From Methylobacter sp. (lineage in GTDB: Bacteria; Pseudomonadota; Gammaproteobacteria; Methylococcales; Methylomonadaceae): a stretch of DNA of 49,362 nt. Position 1 is the first letter of the stretch; the number at the start of each line of letters is the position of its first letter. The stretch covers positions 1 through 49,362 of the forward strand of contig JAUYMY010000003.1 in assembly GCA_030699385.1 (NCBI GenBank), read 5' to 3'. This document shows positions 23,174 to 31,496 of the stretch, one piece after another. The position numbers and the translations under genes are program-made. The notes beneath the pieces were generated by a model that was given only the letters and a program-made list of their open reading frames with translations, searched no databases and was not told the origin of the DNA.

Positions 23174-23250
23174 TGGTGCCCCGAGGCGGATTTGAACCAC
23201 CGGCCTGTCCCTTAGGAGGGGACCGCTCTATCCAGCTGAGCTATCGGGGC
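23174..23250 (-). tRNA. tRNA-Arg (anticodon CCU)
   Basis: 77 nt on the minus strand. Acceptor stem GCCCCGA/TCGGGGC, D-arm GCTC...GAGC, anticodon stem GTCCC/GGGAC with loop CTCCTAA (anticodon CCT), T-arm GGTGG/CCGCC with loop TTCAAAT, discriminator A and encoded CCA. A second CCA follows directly. It is the integration target of the satellite. Confidence 0.95.
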
Positions 23251-23455
23251 GAAGCTGGCAATTCTATCATAGCCTGCTATTTAATTCATTGGTTCTGTAC
23301 GCTGCTTTGCTGTGCTGATTGAAAAGGCTTGCGATGCAGGCTTAAATCAGCCAATGAAATTGAAAAAATCCATTAAGCGTTAAGACGCGTACTATTCCAT
23401 TAATACCCGCAAACAGATAGAATTCCAGCATTTAGTGACTGTAGTGGAGAGTTTG

Positions 23456-23962
23456 TTGAGTATTCTATCTATTCTTGAGTTTCCGGATGACCGTTTGCGC
23501 AAGAAGGCGACGGCGGTGCAAAAGGTCGACGGTAACATCAAAAAGTTGGTCGATGATATGTTACAGACCATGTACGAATCGCATGGCGTAGGCTTGGCTG
23601 CAACCCAGGTTAATGTGCATCAGCGGGTGGTGGTGATTGATGTCAGCGAGGACAAAAATCAGCCTTTATGTTTTATCAATCCTGAAATCATCGAAAAAGA
23701 CGGCGTTAAGGAGTCTGAAGAAGGCTGCCTTTCGGTGCCGGGGTTTTTTGAAAAGGTGGAGCGGGCGGAGCATATTATCGTCAAGGCGCTCGACCGCGAG
23801 GGCAAAACGTTTGAATTAAGCGCCCGGGATTTGTTGGCGGTGTGCATTCAGCATGAATTGGACCATTTGAACGGCAAATTATTTGTCGATTATATTTCCC
23901 CGTTAAAACGGCAACGTATTAAGAAAAAATTGGAAAAAACACACAGGATGGTAGCGAGCTAA
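23456..23962 (+). CDS. def: Peptide deformylase
   Basis: 168 aa. I chose the TTG at 23456 (reads [18 protein letters not shown]) because GGAG lies 6 nt upstream and it matches the usual length and N-terminus; an in-frame GTG at 23435 gives 7 extra residues. Motif 1 [10 protein letters not shown], motif 2 EEGCLSVPG and motif 3 QHELDHLNG supply the metal ligands (Cys and two His) and the catalytic Glu. Removes N-formyl from new proteins. The stop overlaps the fmt ATG (TAATG). Confidence 0.95.
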   Translation: MSILSILEFPDDRLRKKATAVQKVDGNIKKLVDDMLQTMYESHGVGLAATQVNVHQRVVVIDVSEDKNQPLCFINPEIIEKDGVKESEEGCLSVPGFFEKVERAEHIIVKALDREGKTFELSARDLLAVCIQHELDHLNGKLFVDYISPLKRQRIKKKLEKTHRMVAS

Positions 23963-24888
23963 TGAAGATAATTTTTGCCGGAACGCCGGAATTTGCGGTG
24001 CCGTGTTTACAGGTGTTACTGGATTCGGAACACGAGGTTTGCGCGGTTTATACCCAGCCCGATCGTCCGGCGGGCAGGGGGCGCAAGTTGCAGCCCAGTC
24101 CGGTCAAGGAACTGGCTTTATCGGCCGGTATTCCGGTGTTCCAGCCGCTGACTTTGAAGACTGATGAGGATTTGCAGCAGATCAGCGCATTGAATGCCGA
24201 TTTGATGGTGGTGGTCGCTTACGGCATGATTTTAACGCAAGCAGTGCTGGATGTGCCCCGGCTGGGCTGCATCAATGTCCATGCCTCATTATTGCCGCGT
24301 TGGCGCGGTGCGGCGCCGATTCAGCGGGCGCTGATGGCGGGCGATGAGCACAGCGGGGTGACCATTATGCAGATTGTGCGCAAACTCGATGCCGGCGACA
24401 TGCTGCACAAGGAAAGTTGCGCGATTGAGCCGACCAATACCGCCAGCGCTTTGCATGACAAATTGTCGGCCTTAGGCGCCATCGGTCTGGTTAAGGTGCT
24501 GGCGCAGCTGGAGGCGGGCACTGTTCAGCCTGAAGTGCAGGATGAGGCGTTGGTGACTTATGCTGAAAAGTTGGACAAAAGCGAGGCGGTGATCGATTGG
24601 ACGCAAGCGGCGGCGGACATTGCTCGAAAAGTCAGGGGGTTGAATGCATGGCCGGTTGCGCAAACGCTGTATCAGGACAAGGTGTTGCGCATCTGGCAAG
24701 CGCAGGCGCTAAATGAGGAGTCCACCGGGCTGCAAGCGGGCGTGGTGCGTTGCGTTGATAAAAATATGGATGTCGCCACCGGACAAGGCTGGTTGCGCTT
24801 GCTGGAAGTGCAGTTGCCGGGCGGAAAACGGATGCCGGTTCAGGCTTTTTTGAGCGCGCATGATGCAGATGGGGTGAAACTCGGTTGA
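23962..24888 (+). CDS. fmt: Methionyl-tRNA formyltransferase
   Basis: 308 aa. The N-terminal transferase domain has AGTPEFAVPCLQVLL, the folate/catalytic motif INVHASLLPRWRGAAPIQRA (catalytic Asn-His) and DAGDMLHKE. The C-terminal OB-like domain recognises tRNA. Formylates initiator Met-tRNA, the partner reaction to deformylase. It overlaps def by 1 bp and rsmB by 4 bp in the conserved def-fmt-rsmB operon. Confidence 0.96.
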   Translation: MKIIFAGTPEFAVPCLQVLLDSEHEVCAVYTQPDRPAGRGRKLQPSPVKELALSAGIPVFQPLTLKTDEDLQQISALNADLMVVVAYGMILTQAVLDVPRLGCINVHASLLPRWRGAAPIQRALMAGDEHSGVTIMQIVRKLDAGDMLHKESCAIEPTNTASALHDKLSALGAIGLVKVLAQLEAGTVQPEVQDEALVTYAEKLDKSEAVIDWTQAAADIARKVRGLNAWPVAQTLYQDKVLRIWQAQALNEESTGLQAGVVRCVDKNMDVATGQGWLRLLEVQLPGGKRMPVQAFLSAHDADGVKLG

Positions 24889-26174
24889 ATACTCGATTAA
24901 TTGCGGCACGGGCATTAACCCGGGTTTTGCAAGACGGGCAGTCTTTAACTGCCGCCCTGGATAATGCTTTTTTGACGATAGAGTCGAGCAAAGACAGGGC
25001 TTTCATTCAAGCATTGTGCTACGGCGTGTGCCGGCAATTTCACCGCTTGGATTTCATTTTAAGTCAATTACTGGACAAACCGCTCAAAGATGCCGAGGTC
25101 AAGGCGCTGGCGTTGGTGGGTTTGTACCAGCTTAATTTCATGCGCGTTAAACCCCATGCGGCGGTGTCGGAAACGGTATTGGCAGCGCGTAAAAAACCGT
25201 GGGCGAAAGCCTTGCTCAATGCTTTGCTACGGACCTATCTGCGCGAGCAGGAAGGGTTGGAGCAAAAAGCCGATCACTATAAAGTCGCCGCGCTGAGCCA
25301 TCCCGATTGGCTGATTAAGCAGATGGAGCAGGACTGGCCGGAGCGGGCGTTGGATATTCTGCTGGAAAACAACCAGCAACCGCCGATGGCGTTGCGGGTT
25401 AATCTGGCGAAAATCAGCAGCGACGATTATCTGCAGCAACTGATAGGGCAGGGCATCATGGCGAAAAGCGTTAATTTTTGTCCGTCCGCGTTGGTGCTGG
25501 ATAAGCCGGTTCCGGTCGAATTGTTGCCCCATTTCGCAGAAGGTTGGGTGTCGGTTCAGGATACCGCCGCGCAATTGGCGGCCGGCTTACTGGAGGTGCA
25601 ACCGGGACAGCGGGTGCTGGATGTTTGCGCTGCGCCGGGCGGCAAAACCGCGCATATTCTTGAAAGCCAAGCGCAGTTAAAAGAAGTGATTGCTGTCGAT
25701 ATAGACGCGTCCAGACTGCAGCGGGTCAGCGAAAATTTGCAGCGTTTGAAGCTGCAAGCCAAATTAGTGGTAGGCGATGCGACGCAGCCGAAAGATTGGT
25801 GGGACGGCCAATTATTTGAGCGAATTTTGCTGGATGCACCGTGTTCGGCCTTGGGCGTGATCCGCCGCCATCCCGATATTAAATTATTGCGCCGAGCCGA
25901 CGATATTGGCCAGTTGCAAGCCTTGCAAAAAGCCATTTTACACGCTGTCTGGCCGCTGTTGGCGCCCGGCGGAATCATGGTTTATGCCACCTGTTCGATT
26001 TTGAAACAGGAAAATGAGCAGCAAATTGAAGCGTTTTTGGCCGGGCATGATGATGCTGTTGAAGTGCCGATTGAAGCGGAATGGGGAGCGGCCAGAAGCT
26101 GCGGGCGGCAGATTTTTACCGGCGAATCGGCGATGGACGGGTTTTATTATGCGCGGCTAAGTAAAAAGCCTTAA
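24885..26174 (+). CDS. rsmB: 16S rRNA m5C967 methyltransferase
   Basis: 429 aa from a TTG at 24885 overlapping the fmt stop (TTGA). The N-terminal NusB-like RNA-binding domain (about 1-140) precedes a SAM methyltransferase domain with VLDVCAAPGGKTAHI (SAM site), the motif IV DAPCSALGVIRRHPDIK and the catalytic Cys in VYATCSILKQENE. Methylates C967 of 16S rRNA in E. coli. Confidence 0.95.
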   Translation: MNTRLIAARALTRVLQDGQSLTAALDNAFLTIESSKDRAFIQALCYGVCRQFHRLDFILSQLLDKPLKDAEVKALALVGLYQLNFMRVKPHAAVSETVLAARKKPWAKALLNALLRTYLREQEGLEQKADHYKVAALSHPDWLIKQMEQDWPERALDILLENNQQPPMALRVNLAKISSDDYLQQLIGQGIMAKSVNFCPSALVLDKPVPVELLPHFAEGWVSVQDTAAQLAAGLLEVQPGQRVLDVCAAPGGKTAHILESQAQLKEVIAVDIDASRLQRVSENLQRLKLQAKLVVGDATQPKDWWDGQLFERILLDAPCSALGVIRRHPDIKLLRRADDIGQLQALQKAILHAVWPLLAPGGIMVYATCSILKQENEQQIEAFLAGHDDAVEVPIEAEWGAARSCGRQIFTGESAMDGFYYARLSKKP

Positions 26175-26281
26175 ACAGCATGTCTGAAAACCAGAACCCC
26201 GAACAGCGCCCATACCGCGCTGTCCGAAAGGAGTGAATAGCAGGGCTTGATGGCGCGCTCTCTATGCGGGTTTAAGCCATT

Positions 26282-26332
26282 CGAAGAACACGGGAAGGAT
26301 AAAGATACATCTTCGTGTTCTTCGTGGTGAAG
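26282..26332. repeat. CACGAAG-type palindromic intergenic repeat, copy 1
   Basis: CGAAGAACACGG...CTTCGTGTTCTTCGTGGTGAAG, related to the hairpin at 49079-49124. It lies between the converging rsmB and iscA genes, where it could also act as a terminator. Confidence 0.5.
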
Positions 26333-26334
26333 AT

Positions 26335-26658
26335 TTAAACCGAAAAGCTCTCACCGCAGCCGCAGGTGCCTTTTACATTCGGATTATTGAACTGGAAGGC
26401 TTCGTTAATGCCTTCACGGCGATAATCCAGCTCCAAGCCTTCGACGAATTCAAGATCGTTTGCGGCGACGATGACTTTGACGTTGTAGTTTTCAAACACT
26501 GCATCGCCGTCGTTCAGCGAGTCGGCGTAATCAATCGTATAGGCATAACCCGAACAGCCGGATTGTTTTACGCCGAGCTTTAAGCCCAGACCTTTGCCGC
26601 GTTTTTCCAGTTGTTTTTTGATTTGCCGTGCGGCGCTTTCGGTTAATGAGACTGACAT
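26335..26658 (-). CDS. iscA: A-type Fe-S carrier protein IscA
   Basis: 107 aa. The three conserved cluster ligands are Cys35 (KQSGCSGYAY), Cys99 and Cys101 (CGCGESF). MSVSLTESAARQIKKQL is the usual start. Delivers Fe-S clusters to target proteins. It lies 11 bp downstream of the cysteine desulfurase; no iscU intervenes, which is unusual for an isc cluster. Confidence 0.93.
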   Translation of the reverse strand: MSVSLTESAARQIKKQLEKRGKGLGLKLGVKQSGCSGYAYTIDYADSLNDGDAVFENYNVKVIVAANDLEFVEGLELDYRREGINEAFQFNNPNVKGTCGCGESFSV

Positions 26659-26669
26659 ATTAAGAACCT

Positions 26670-27779
26670 CTATCTAGTTCCGGTTAAGGATTTTAAGTGT
26701 GTAATGAATTCAATGATTTCAGCTTCGGTATTGGCTTTGCCCAAGCTGACGCGGATAGCGCTTTTGGCTGTAATTGGATCAATGCCCATTGCGATTAACA
26801 CCGGGCTGGGTTCGCTCAGGCCGCTGGCGCAGGCTGAACCGCTGGATACCGCAATGCTTTTTTTATCCAGTTGCATCAACAGCATTTCACCGTCAATGCC
26901 GTGAATGCCGAGTTGTACGGTATTGGGCAGTCGCTCTGTCTGTTGTGCAAAAACAGTGATGCCGGGAATGGCGCTTAATTCCTGTTCCAGCAAGTTTCTC
27001 AGTTTTAGCAGATGCGCATGGCGTTCGGCAAGTTCGGTGTTGGCCAGTTCCGCTGCTTTGCCAAAGCCGACGATGGCGGCGACATTTTCAGTGCCGGCCC
27101 TGAATCCTTGTTCCTGCTCGCCGCCGCGCAAAATGGGCTTTATTGTCACGGTTTTATCGAACACCAGTGCGCCGCAGCCTTTGGGTCCGTAAATTTTGTG
27201 GCTGGACAGTGACATCAACTGTACGCCTAGCCGGTTAAAATCAAGCGGTATTTTGCCCAGCGCCTGCACTGCATCGGTGTGAACCCTGATGCCGTGCGCC
27301 TTTAGCTGATCGGCATAGTGGGCGATATTTTGCACCACGCCGGTTTCATTGTTGGCCAGCATGATAGAAACCAAGCCGGGTTTAAGTGCTATAACCTGAT
27401 CGATGGCGTCCTGGGTAATCAGGCCGTTGGTATCGACATTGAGTACACTTAGCTGATGTCCCAAGGTGTTTAAATGCAGCGCCGGCTCAACAACAGAGGG
27501 ATGTTCAATGGCCGAAATGCCGAGTCCTGATTGCTCTGCCAGCGTTGTCAAAGCCAGATTATTGGCCTCGGTGCCGCCGCTGGTAAAAATGATCTGCCCC
27601 GGTTGAACGCCAATCAAGGCGGCAAGCTGCTCACGCGCGGCATCGATGGCGCTACTGGCGATTCTGCCAAGCCGGTATAAGCTGGAAGGATTGCCGTAGA
27701 AGGTGCTGAGGAAAGGCAGCATCGCGGCTAACACGCGCTCATCTATCGGGGTGGTCGCATTATGATCAAGGTAGATCAT
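26670..27779 (-). CDS. iscS: Cysteine desulfurase (IscS/NifS family)
   Basis: 369 aa PLP enzyme. YLDHNATTPIDERV at the start, the PLP Lys in SSHKIYGPKGCGAL, and the active-site Cys loop SSGSACASGLSEPSPVL near the C-terminus. Shorter than classical IscS (about 404) and closer in length to NifS-like members, so nifS is an alternative name. Supplies sulfur for Fe-S clusters. It lies 47 bp downstream of iscR and directly upstream of iscA. Confidence 0.93.
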   Translation of the reverse strand: MIYLDHNATTPIDERVLAAMLPFLSTFYGNPSSLYRLGRIASSAIDAAREQLAALIGVQPGQIIFTSGGTEANNLALTTLAEQSGLGISAIEHPSVVEPALHLNTLGHQLSVLNVDTNGLITQDAIDQVIALKPGLVSIMLANNETGVVQNIAHYADQLKAHGIRVHTDAVQALGKIPLDFNRLGVQLMSLSSHKIYGPKGCGALVFDKTVTIKPILRGGEQEQGFRAGTENVAAIVGFGKAAELANTELAERHAHLLKLRNLLEQELSAIPGITVFAQQTERLPNTVQLGIHGIDGEMLLMQLDKKSIAVSSGSACASGLSEPSPVLIAMGIDPITAKSAIRVSLGKANTEAEIIEFITHLKSLTGTR

Positions 27780-27826
27780 TCAAATATCGCTTAGGGAAGG
27801 GGATGCCGCAAGATTGCGGCACGGTG

Positions 27827-28300
27827 TTATTCGGGATGACGATGAATTTCGATGGCTTGATGCACTTCGTAATGCTGTCTTTTGGCGACGTCCTGAACCT
27901 GATTTTTTTCCAGCAGGTCGGCTAAAGAAATATCCTCTAAATAGTTCCTGATTTGTTCACTCAAACCCATCCACAGTGCATGTGTTAAGCAAGCCTGATC
28001 TTTTTGGCAATTGGCCTCACCGCCGCATTTGGTTGAATCCAGCGATTCATCGACAGCGGAAATAATGTCGGCAATATTAATCTCGCTGGTCTTGCGGCAC
28101 AGCTTGTAACCGCCGCCCGGCCCGCGCACACCTTTTACCATGCCGGCGCGGCGCAAACGGGCAAAAAGTTGTTCCAGATAAGATAGGGAAATGGTTTGAC
28201 GAGCGGCAATATCGGTCAGTGTGACCGGTTTGACTTGGCTGTGAAAAGCCAGATCCAGCATTGCCGTGACCGCATAGCGACCTTTAGTTGTTAAGCGCAC
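27827..28300 (-). CDS. iscR: Rrf2-family Fe-S regulator IscR
   Basis: 157 aa. An N-terminal winged helix (SLSYLEQLFARLRRAGMVKG, VRGPGGGYKL) and the cluster ligands Cys92, Cys98, Cys104 and His107 (TKCGGEANCQKDQACLTHAL), identical in spacing to E. coli IscR. The holo form represses its own operon. First gene of iscR-iscS-iscA. Confidence 0.96.
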   Translation of the reverse strand: MRLTTKGRYAVTAMLDLAFHSQVKPVTLTDIAARQTISLSYLEQLFARLRRAGMVKGVRGPGGGYKLCRKTSEINIADIISAVDESLDSTKCGGEANCQKDQACLTHALWMGLSEQIRNYLEDISLADLLEKNQVQDVAKRQHYEVHQAIEIHRHPE

Positions 28301-28336
28301 AGTAGAGTCCTCAATAATTACCGTTAAGATATTGTT

Positions 28337-28368
28337 ACTATACTTAACCTAGTAAAATAGTCAACTAT
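28337..28368 (-). promoter_or_regulatory. iscR promoter with overlapping IscR-like site
   Basis: On the minus strand TTGACT (28364-28359), a 16-bp spacer and TATAGT (28342-28337). The half-site ATAGTTGACTA resembles the 5' half of the type-1 IscR box, and a looser half (GGTTAAGTAT) follows, consistent with autorepression. Confidence 0.6.
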
Positions 28369-28403
28369 TAGGCGGCGCGAAAGCTAAAGGTTGATCTGCG
28401 TTG

Positions 28404-29165
28404 TTAATCTTTCCAATAGCCATCTTCAATTTCGCAGCCATCCAATGTGGAAATGGGCGATTCCTGGTATTGAATACCGGCATCATTCAGGGCTTTGTGC
28501 AGGGTTTCTATCTGCTTGTCCATGTCATGAATATGATCAAGCATGTGATTAATCGCGTAGGCGATGGGGTCGGGCACGTCGGTGGTCGCGCCATAGGCAT
28601 GAAAGCCCATTTTATAGGCAATTTTGTCGCGTTCGGCTGCAGCGGCTCGGCTATTGGGGTCGACGATGTGCGCAGGAATGCCCACTACGGTTGCGCCTGC
28701 GGGCACCGGTTTTAATACCACCGAGTTTGAGCCTACGCGGGCATTTTCACCTATATTAATCGGCCCTAAGACCTTGGCACCGGCACCGACGACCACGCCG
28801 TTATGCAGGGTAGGGTGGCGCTTGCCTTTATCCCAGCTGGTGCCGCCCAAGGTGACGCCATGATACAAGGTGCAATCATCGCCGATAACGGCGGTTTCGC
28901 CAATGACCACGCCCATGCCGTGATCGATGAAAAAACGCCGACCGATGACCGCGCCGGGATGAATTTCAACACCGGTCAGCCAGCGACCGATATGGGCGAT
29001 AAATCGCGCCAGCCATCTAAATCCTGCCAACCAGAAAAAATGGCTGGCGCGATGAATGAGCACCGCATGGAAGCCGGGGTAAGTGGTAATGACTTCAAAC
29101 ACCGATTGCGCCGCCGGATCGCGGTCGAAGACGCAGGCAATATCTTCTTTTAGTCGATTAAACAT
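28404..29165 (-). CDS. cysE: Serine O-acetyltransferase
   Basis: 253 aa. N-terminal helical region, then left-handed beta-helix hexapeptide repeats: [59 protein letters not shown] and [13 protein letters not shown]. Makes O-acetylserine for cysteine synthesis, the sulfur source for IscS. The start overlaps the trmJ stop by 8 bp. Confidence 0.95.
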   Translation of the reverse strand: MFNRLKEDIACVFDRDPAAQSVFEVITTYPGFHAVLIHRASHFFWLAGFRWLARFIAHIGRWLTGVEIHPGAVIGRRFFIDHGMGVVIGETAVIGDDCTLYHGVTLGGTSWDKGKRHPTLHNGVVVGAGAKVLGPINIGENARVGSNSVVLKPVPAGATVVGIPAHIVDPNSRAAAAERDKIAYKMGFHAYGATTDVPDPIAYAINHMLDHIHDMDKQIETLHKALNDAGIQYQESPISTLDGCEIEDGYWKD

Positions 29166-29898
29166 CGTTATTCCTTTTGTGGCCTTGAGACATCCTTAGA
29201 ATGCCCCGGAGTATGTCCAGTTCCTTGGTGTCCAGCTGCACCCTGTTATAAATCCGGCGCAAGCGGCGCATGATGGATTTTGATTTGGCCGGGTGCATAA
29301 AGCCTATATCGGTCAAGGCTTCGGCCATGTGAATATAAAACGACTCCATTTGCGCCGCCGTGGCCAAGGGTTCTTCCCCTTTATCGCCGACCAATATTTC
29401 CTCTTGCGAGGCTAGGCCCGATGCGACGAATAATTCATAACAAACCACCTGCACAGCGGCGGCGATATTTAAAGAGCTGTATTCGCTGTTGCAAGGGATG
29501 CGCAGCAAAAAATGGCACAGATCCAGTTCGTGGTTTTTTAAGCCGGAACTTTCCCGGCCAAAAACGATAGCCACCGTGTTGCCGGGTTCATTAATCAACA
29601 CTTTTTCTGCGCATTCGCGGGGCGTGATTTCCGGCCAGCTGATGGTGCGGCCACGGGCGCTGGCACCAATCACCAGTTGGCAATCGGCAACGGCCTCTTG
29701 CAAGGTTGCGCAAACCGTTGCGCCGGCCAATACGTCGTCAGCGCCGGAAGCCCTGGAGGTGGCATCGGCGCTAGGAAATGTTTTCGGCGCCACCAACCAC
29801 AGGTTATGCATTTTCATGTTTTTCATTGCACGGGCAACGGCACCGATATTGCCGGGATGCGTTGTTTCGACCAGCACAATTTTTATAGTAGACAGCAA
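29158..29898 (-). CDS. trmJ: tRNA (Cm32/Um32) 2'-O-methyltransferase TrmJ
   Basis: 246 aa from a TTG at 29898 ([17 protein letters not shown]), chosen because it matches the usual length and start and has AGGA upstream; a longer frame reaches into the suhB promoter. SPOUT motifs: [41 protein letters not shown] and [16 protein letters not shown] (trefoil knot, SAM binding). Followed by cysE as in many gammaproteobacteria. Confidence 0.93.
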   Translation of the reverse strand: MLSTIKIVLVETTHPGNIGAVARAMKNMKMHNLWLVAPKTFPSADATSRASGADDVLAGATVCATLQEAVADCQLVIGASARGRTISWPEITPRECAEKVLINEPGNTVAIVFGRESSGLKNHELDLCHFLLRIPCNSEYSSLNIAAAVQVVCYELFVASGLASQEEILVGDKGEEPLATAAQMESFYIHMAEALTDIGFMHPAKSKSIMRRLRRIYNRVQLDTKELDILRGILRMSQGHKRNNDV

Positions 29899-29993
29899 GG
29901 CGATGTTTCCTGGAGGTAAAAAAGAGCCTAAGTTTAGCAAAAGATTTGGTATCCTATGGCATTTTATGTGCTTATATAAATCGAAATACACCT

Positions 29994-30788
29994 ATGCAAC
30001 CCATGTTAAATACTGCCATCCGTGCAGCAAGAGCCGCCGGCGACTTAATTCTTCGTTCATCTGACAATATTGGCCATCTTAAGGTCGACCAAAAAGGCAA
30101 AAACGATTATGCCAGCGAAGTCGATCGTACGGCCGAGCGGGAAATCATCAACATAATCAAGACCGCCTATCCCGACCACGGCATTCTGGCCGAAGAAAGC
30201 GGTGTGCAGGAAGGTAACGATTTTGTCTGGGTTATTGATCCGTTAGACGGCACCACCAATTTTCTGCACGGCTTTCCGCAATATGCTGTTTCCATCGCCT
30301 TAAAACACAAAGGCCGGATTGAAGTCGGTGTGATTTATGATCCGTTACGCGATGAATTGTTCAGCGCCAAACGCGGTGGCGGCGCTATGTTAAACAGCCG
30401 ACGGCTGCGGGTGACTAATCAAACCAGCTTGAAAGGCGCATTAATCGGCACCGGTTTTCCGTTTAAATCTAATCTGCACATGGATGCTTATTTGGCTATG
30501 TTCCGTACATTAGCAACCGATTCGGCGGGGATTCGCCGAGCGGGTGCGGCGGCACTTGATTTGGCCTACGTGGCGGCCGGGCGCTTGGATGGTTTTTGGG
30601 AAATCGGCTTAATGGAGTGGGATATGGCCGCAGGGATTTTATTGATAAAGGAAGCGGGCGGTGTTGTGACTGATTTTTCTTTTAATGACAAATACTTGGA
30701 ATCAGGCAACCTGATTGCCGCCAGCCCCAAAATGCATCAAATCATGTATCAGCGCATAGAGCCTTTTGTGACGGATAATTTAAAATAA
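29994..30788 (+). CDS. suhB: Inositol monophosphatase-family protein SuhB
   Basis: 264 aa from the ATG at 29994 (MQPMLNTAIRAARAAGDLIL), matching the E. coli N-terminus; an in-frame GTG at 29946 is less likely. Metal-site motifs: ILAEESG, WVIDPLDGTTNFLHGFP and EWDMAAGILLIKEAGG. Hydrolyses inositol phosphate and in E. coli acts in rRNA transcription complexes. Divergent from trmJ. Confidence 0.95.
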   Translation: MQPMLNTAIRAARAAGDLILRSSDNIGHLKVDQKGKNDYASEVDRTAEREIINIIKTAYPDHGILAEESGVQEGNDFVWVIDPLDGTTNFLHGFPQYAVSIALKHKGRIEVGVIYDPLRDELFSAKRGGGAMLNSRRLRVTNQTSLKGALIGTGFPFKSNLHMDAYLAMFRTLATDSAGIRRAGAAALDLAYVAAGRLDGFWEIGLMEWDMAAGILLIKEAGGVVTDFSFNDKYLESGNLIAASPKMHQIMYQRIEPFVTDNLK

Positions 30789-30790
30789 TG

Positions 30791-30929
30791 TAACTGCTCA
30801 GCAGATGTTAAAAATGACTAAATGGAACGCGGATGGCACTGATAAAACGGATAATCACTGATTAAAAGCACGGCCTATTTTAAAAAATCCGTGTAAATCC
30901 GTCTGATCTGTGCTTTCCGTGTTCTATTT
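30791..30929. repeat. MITE-like intergenic repeat (ATCCGTGT family), copy 1
   Basis: Begins TAACTGCTCAG...TGTTAAAAATGACTAAAT, then GAACGCGGAT, CACTGATTAAAAGC, and on the far side ATCCGTGTAAATCCGTC and CCGTGTTCTATTTC. The two halves are imperfect inverted repeats. Related copies occur at 42571-42747, 46701-46752 and 49154-49220. Confidence 0.75.
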
Positions 30930-30951
30930 CTTTTTTCGCCCTTTTTGTGCC

Positions 30952-31494
30952 TTAAAAAATTTCCAAAGCCAGCATTATCGCGTCTTCCCGGCCATTTTTT
31001 GCGGGGTAATAGCCTTTTCTGATGCCGATTTCGTTAAAGCCCATATCTTCATACAGGGCGATGGCGACGGTGTTGGACGGCCTGACTTCCAGAAATAAGG
31101 TTTCTGCGCGGCCTTTGGCGGTTTCGATAAGATTTTCCAGCATCTTGCGGCCTATGCCTTGCCCCTGTTCGGCGGGCGCTACGCAGATATTTAGCACATG
31201 CGCCTCGCCAACCGCCATAGCCAGTATGCAGTAGCCCAAGATGTTATCGTTTTCTTCACAGACCCAGCAGTGATAGTTGGCTCTAAAGCAATCTTTGAAA
31301 ATGTCCTCGCCCCAAGGGAATTGATAGTTAGCCCTTTCAATCGCGATCACGCCGGGTAAGTCCGAGCTGCGCATTTTTCTAAGACGCATTAAATCTTTCC
31401 GGCCCACCGAGTCGGGAAATACTTTTGCGTAGAATTCTCTATCGGCATCGTAAACCACAAAGTCTTTTATTTTTTCCAGCATCATTCCGAACAT
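30952..31494 (-). CDS. rimI: Ribosomal protein alanine acetyltransferase RimI
   Basis: 180 aa from the ATG at 31494, chosen because AAAGG lies 6-7 nt upstream; an in-frame TTG at 31500 is too close to it. The canonical RimI core starts near MRLRKMRSSDLPGVIAIERA, so there is an N-terminal extension of about 35 residues. GNAT motif A: VCVAPAEQGQGIGRKMLENL, followed by LEVRPSNTVAIALYEDMGF. N-acetylates ribosomal protein S18 in E. coli. The start lies directly after the uracil-DNA glycosylase stop. Confidence 0.9.
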   Translation of the reverse strand: MFGMMLEKIKDFVVYDADREFYAKVFPDSVGRKDLMRLRKMRSSDLPGVIAIERANYQFPWGEDIFKDCFRANYHCWVCEENDNILGYCILAMAVGEAHVLNICVAPAEQGQGIGRKMLENLIETAKGRAETLFLEVRPSNTVAIALYEDMGFNEIGIRKGYYPAKNGREDAIMLALEIF

Positions 31495-31496
31495 GA

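Noticed and set aside
23063..23250. Attachment core inside the tRNA 3' half
   Set aside because: The left repeat ends exactly at the tRNA boundary; no copy of the T-arm or acceptor sequence is found at 11996 onward.
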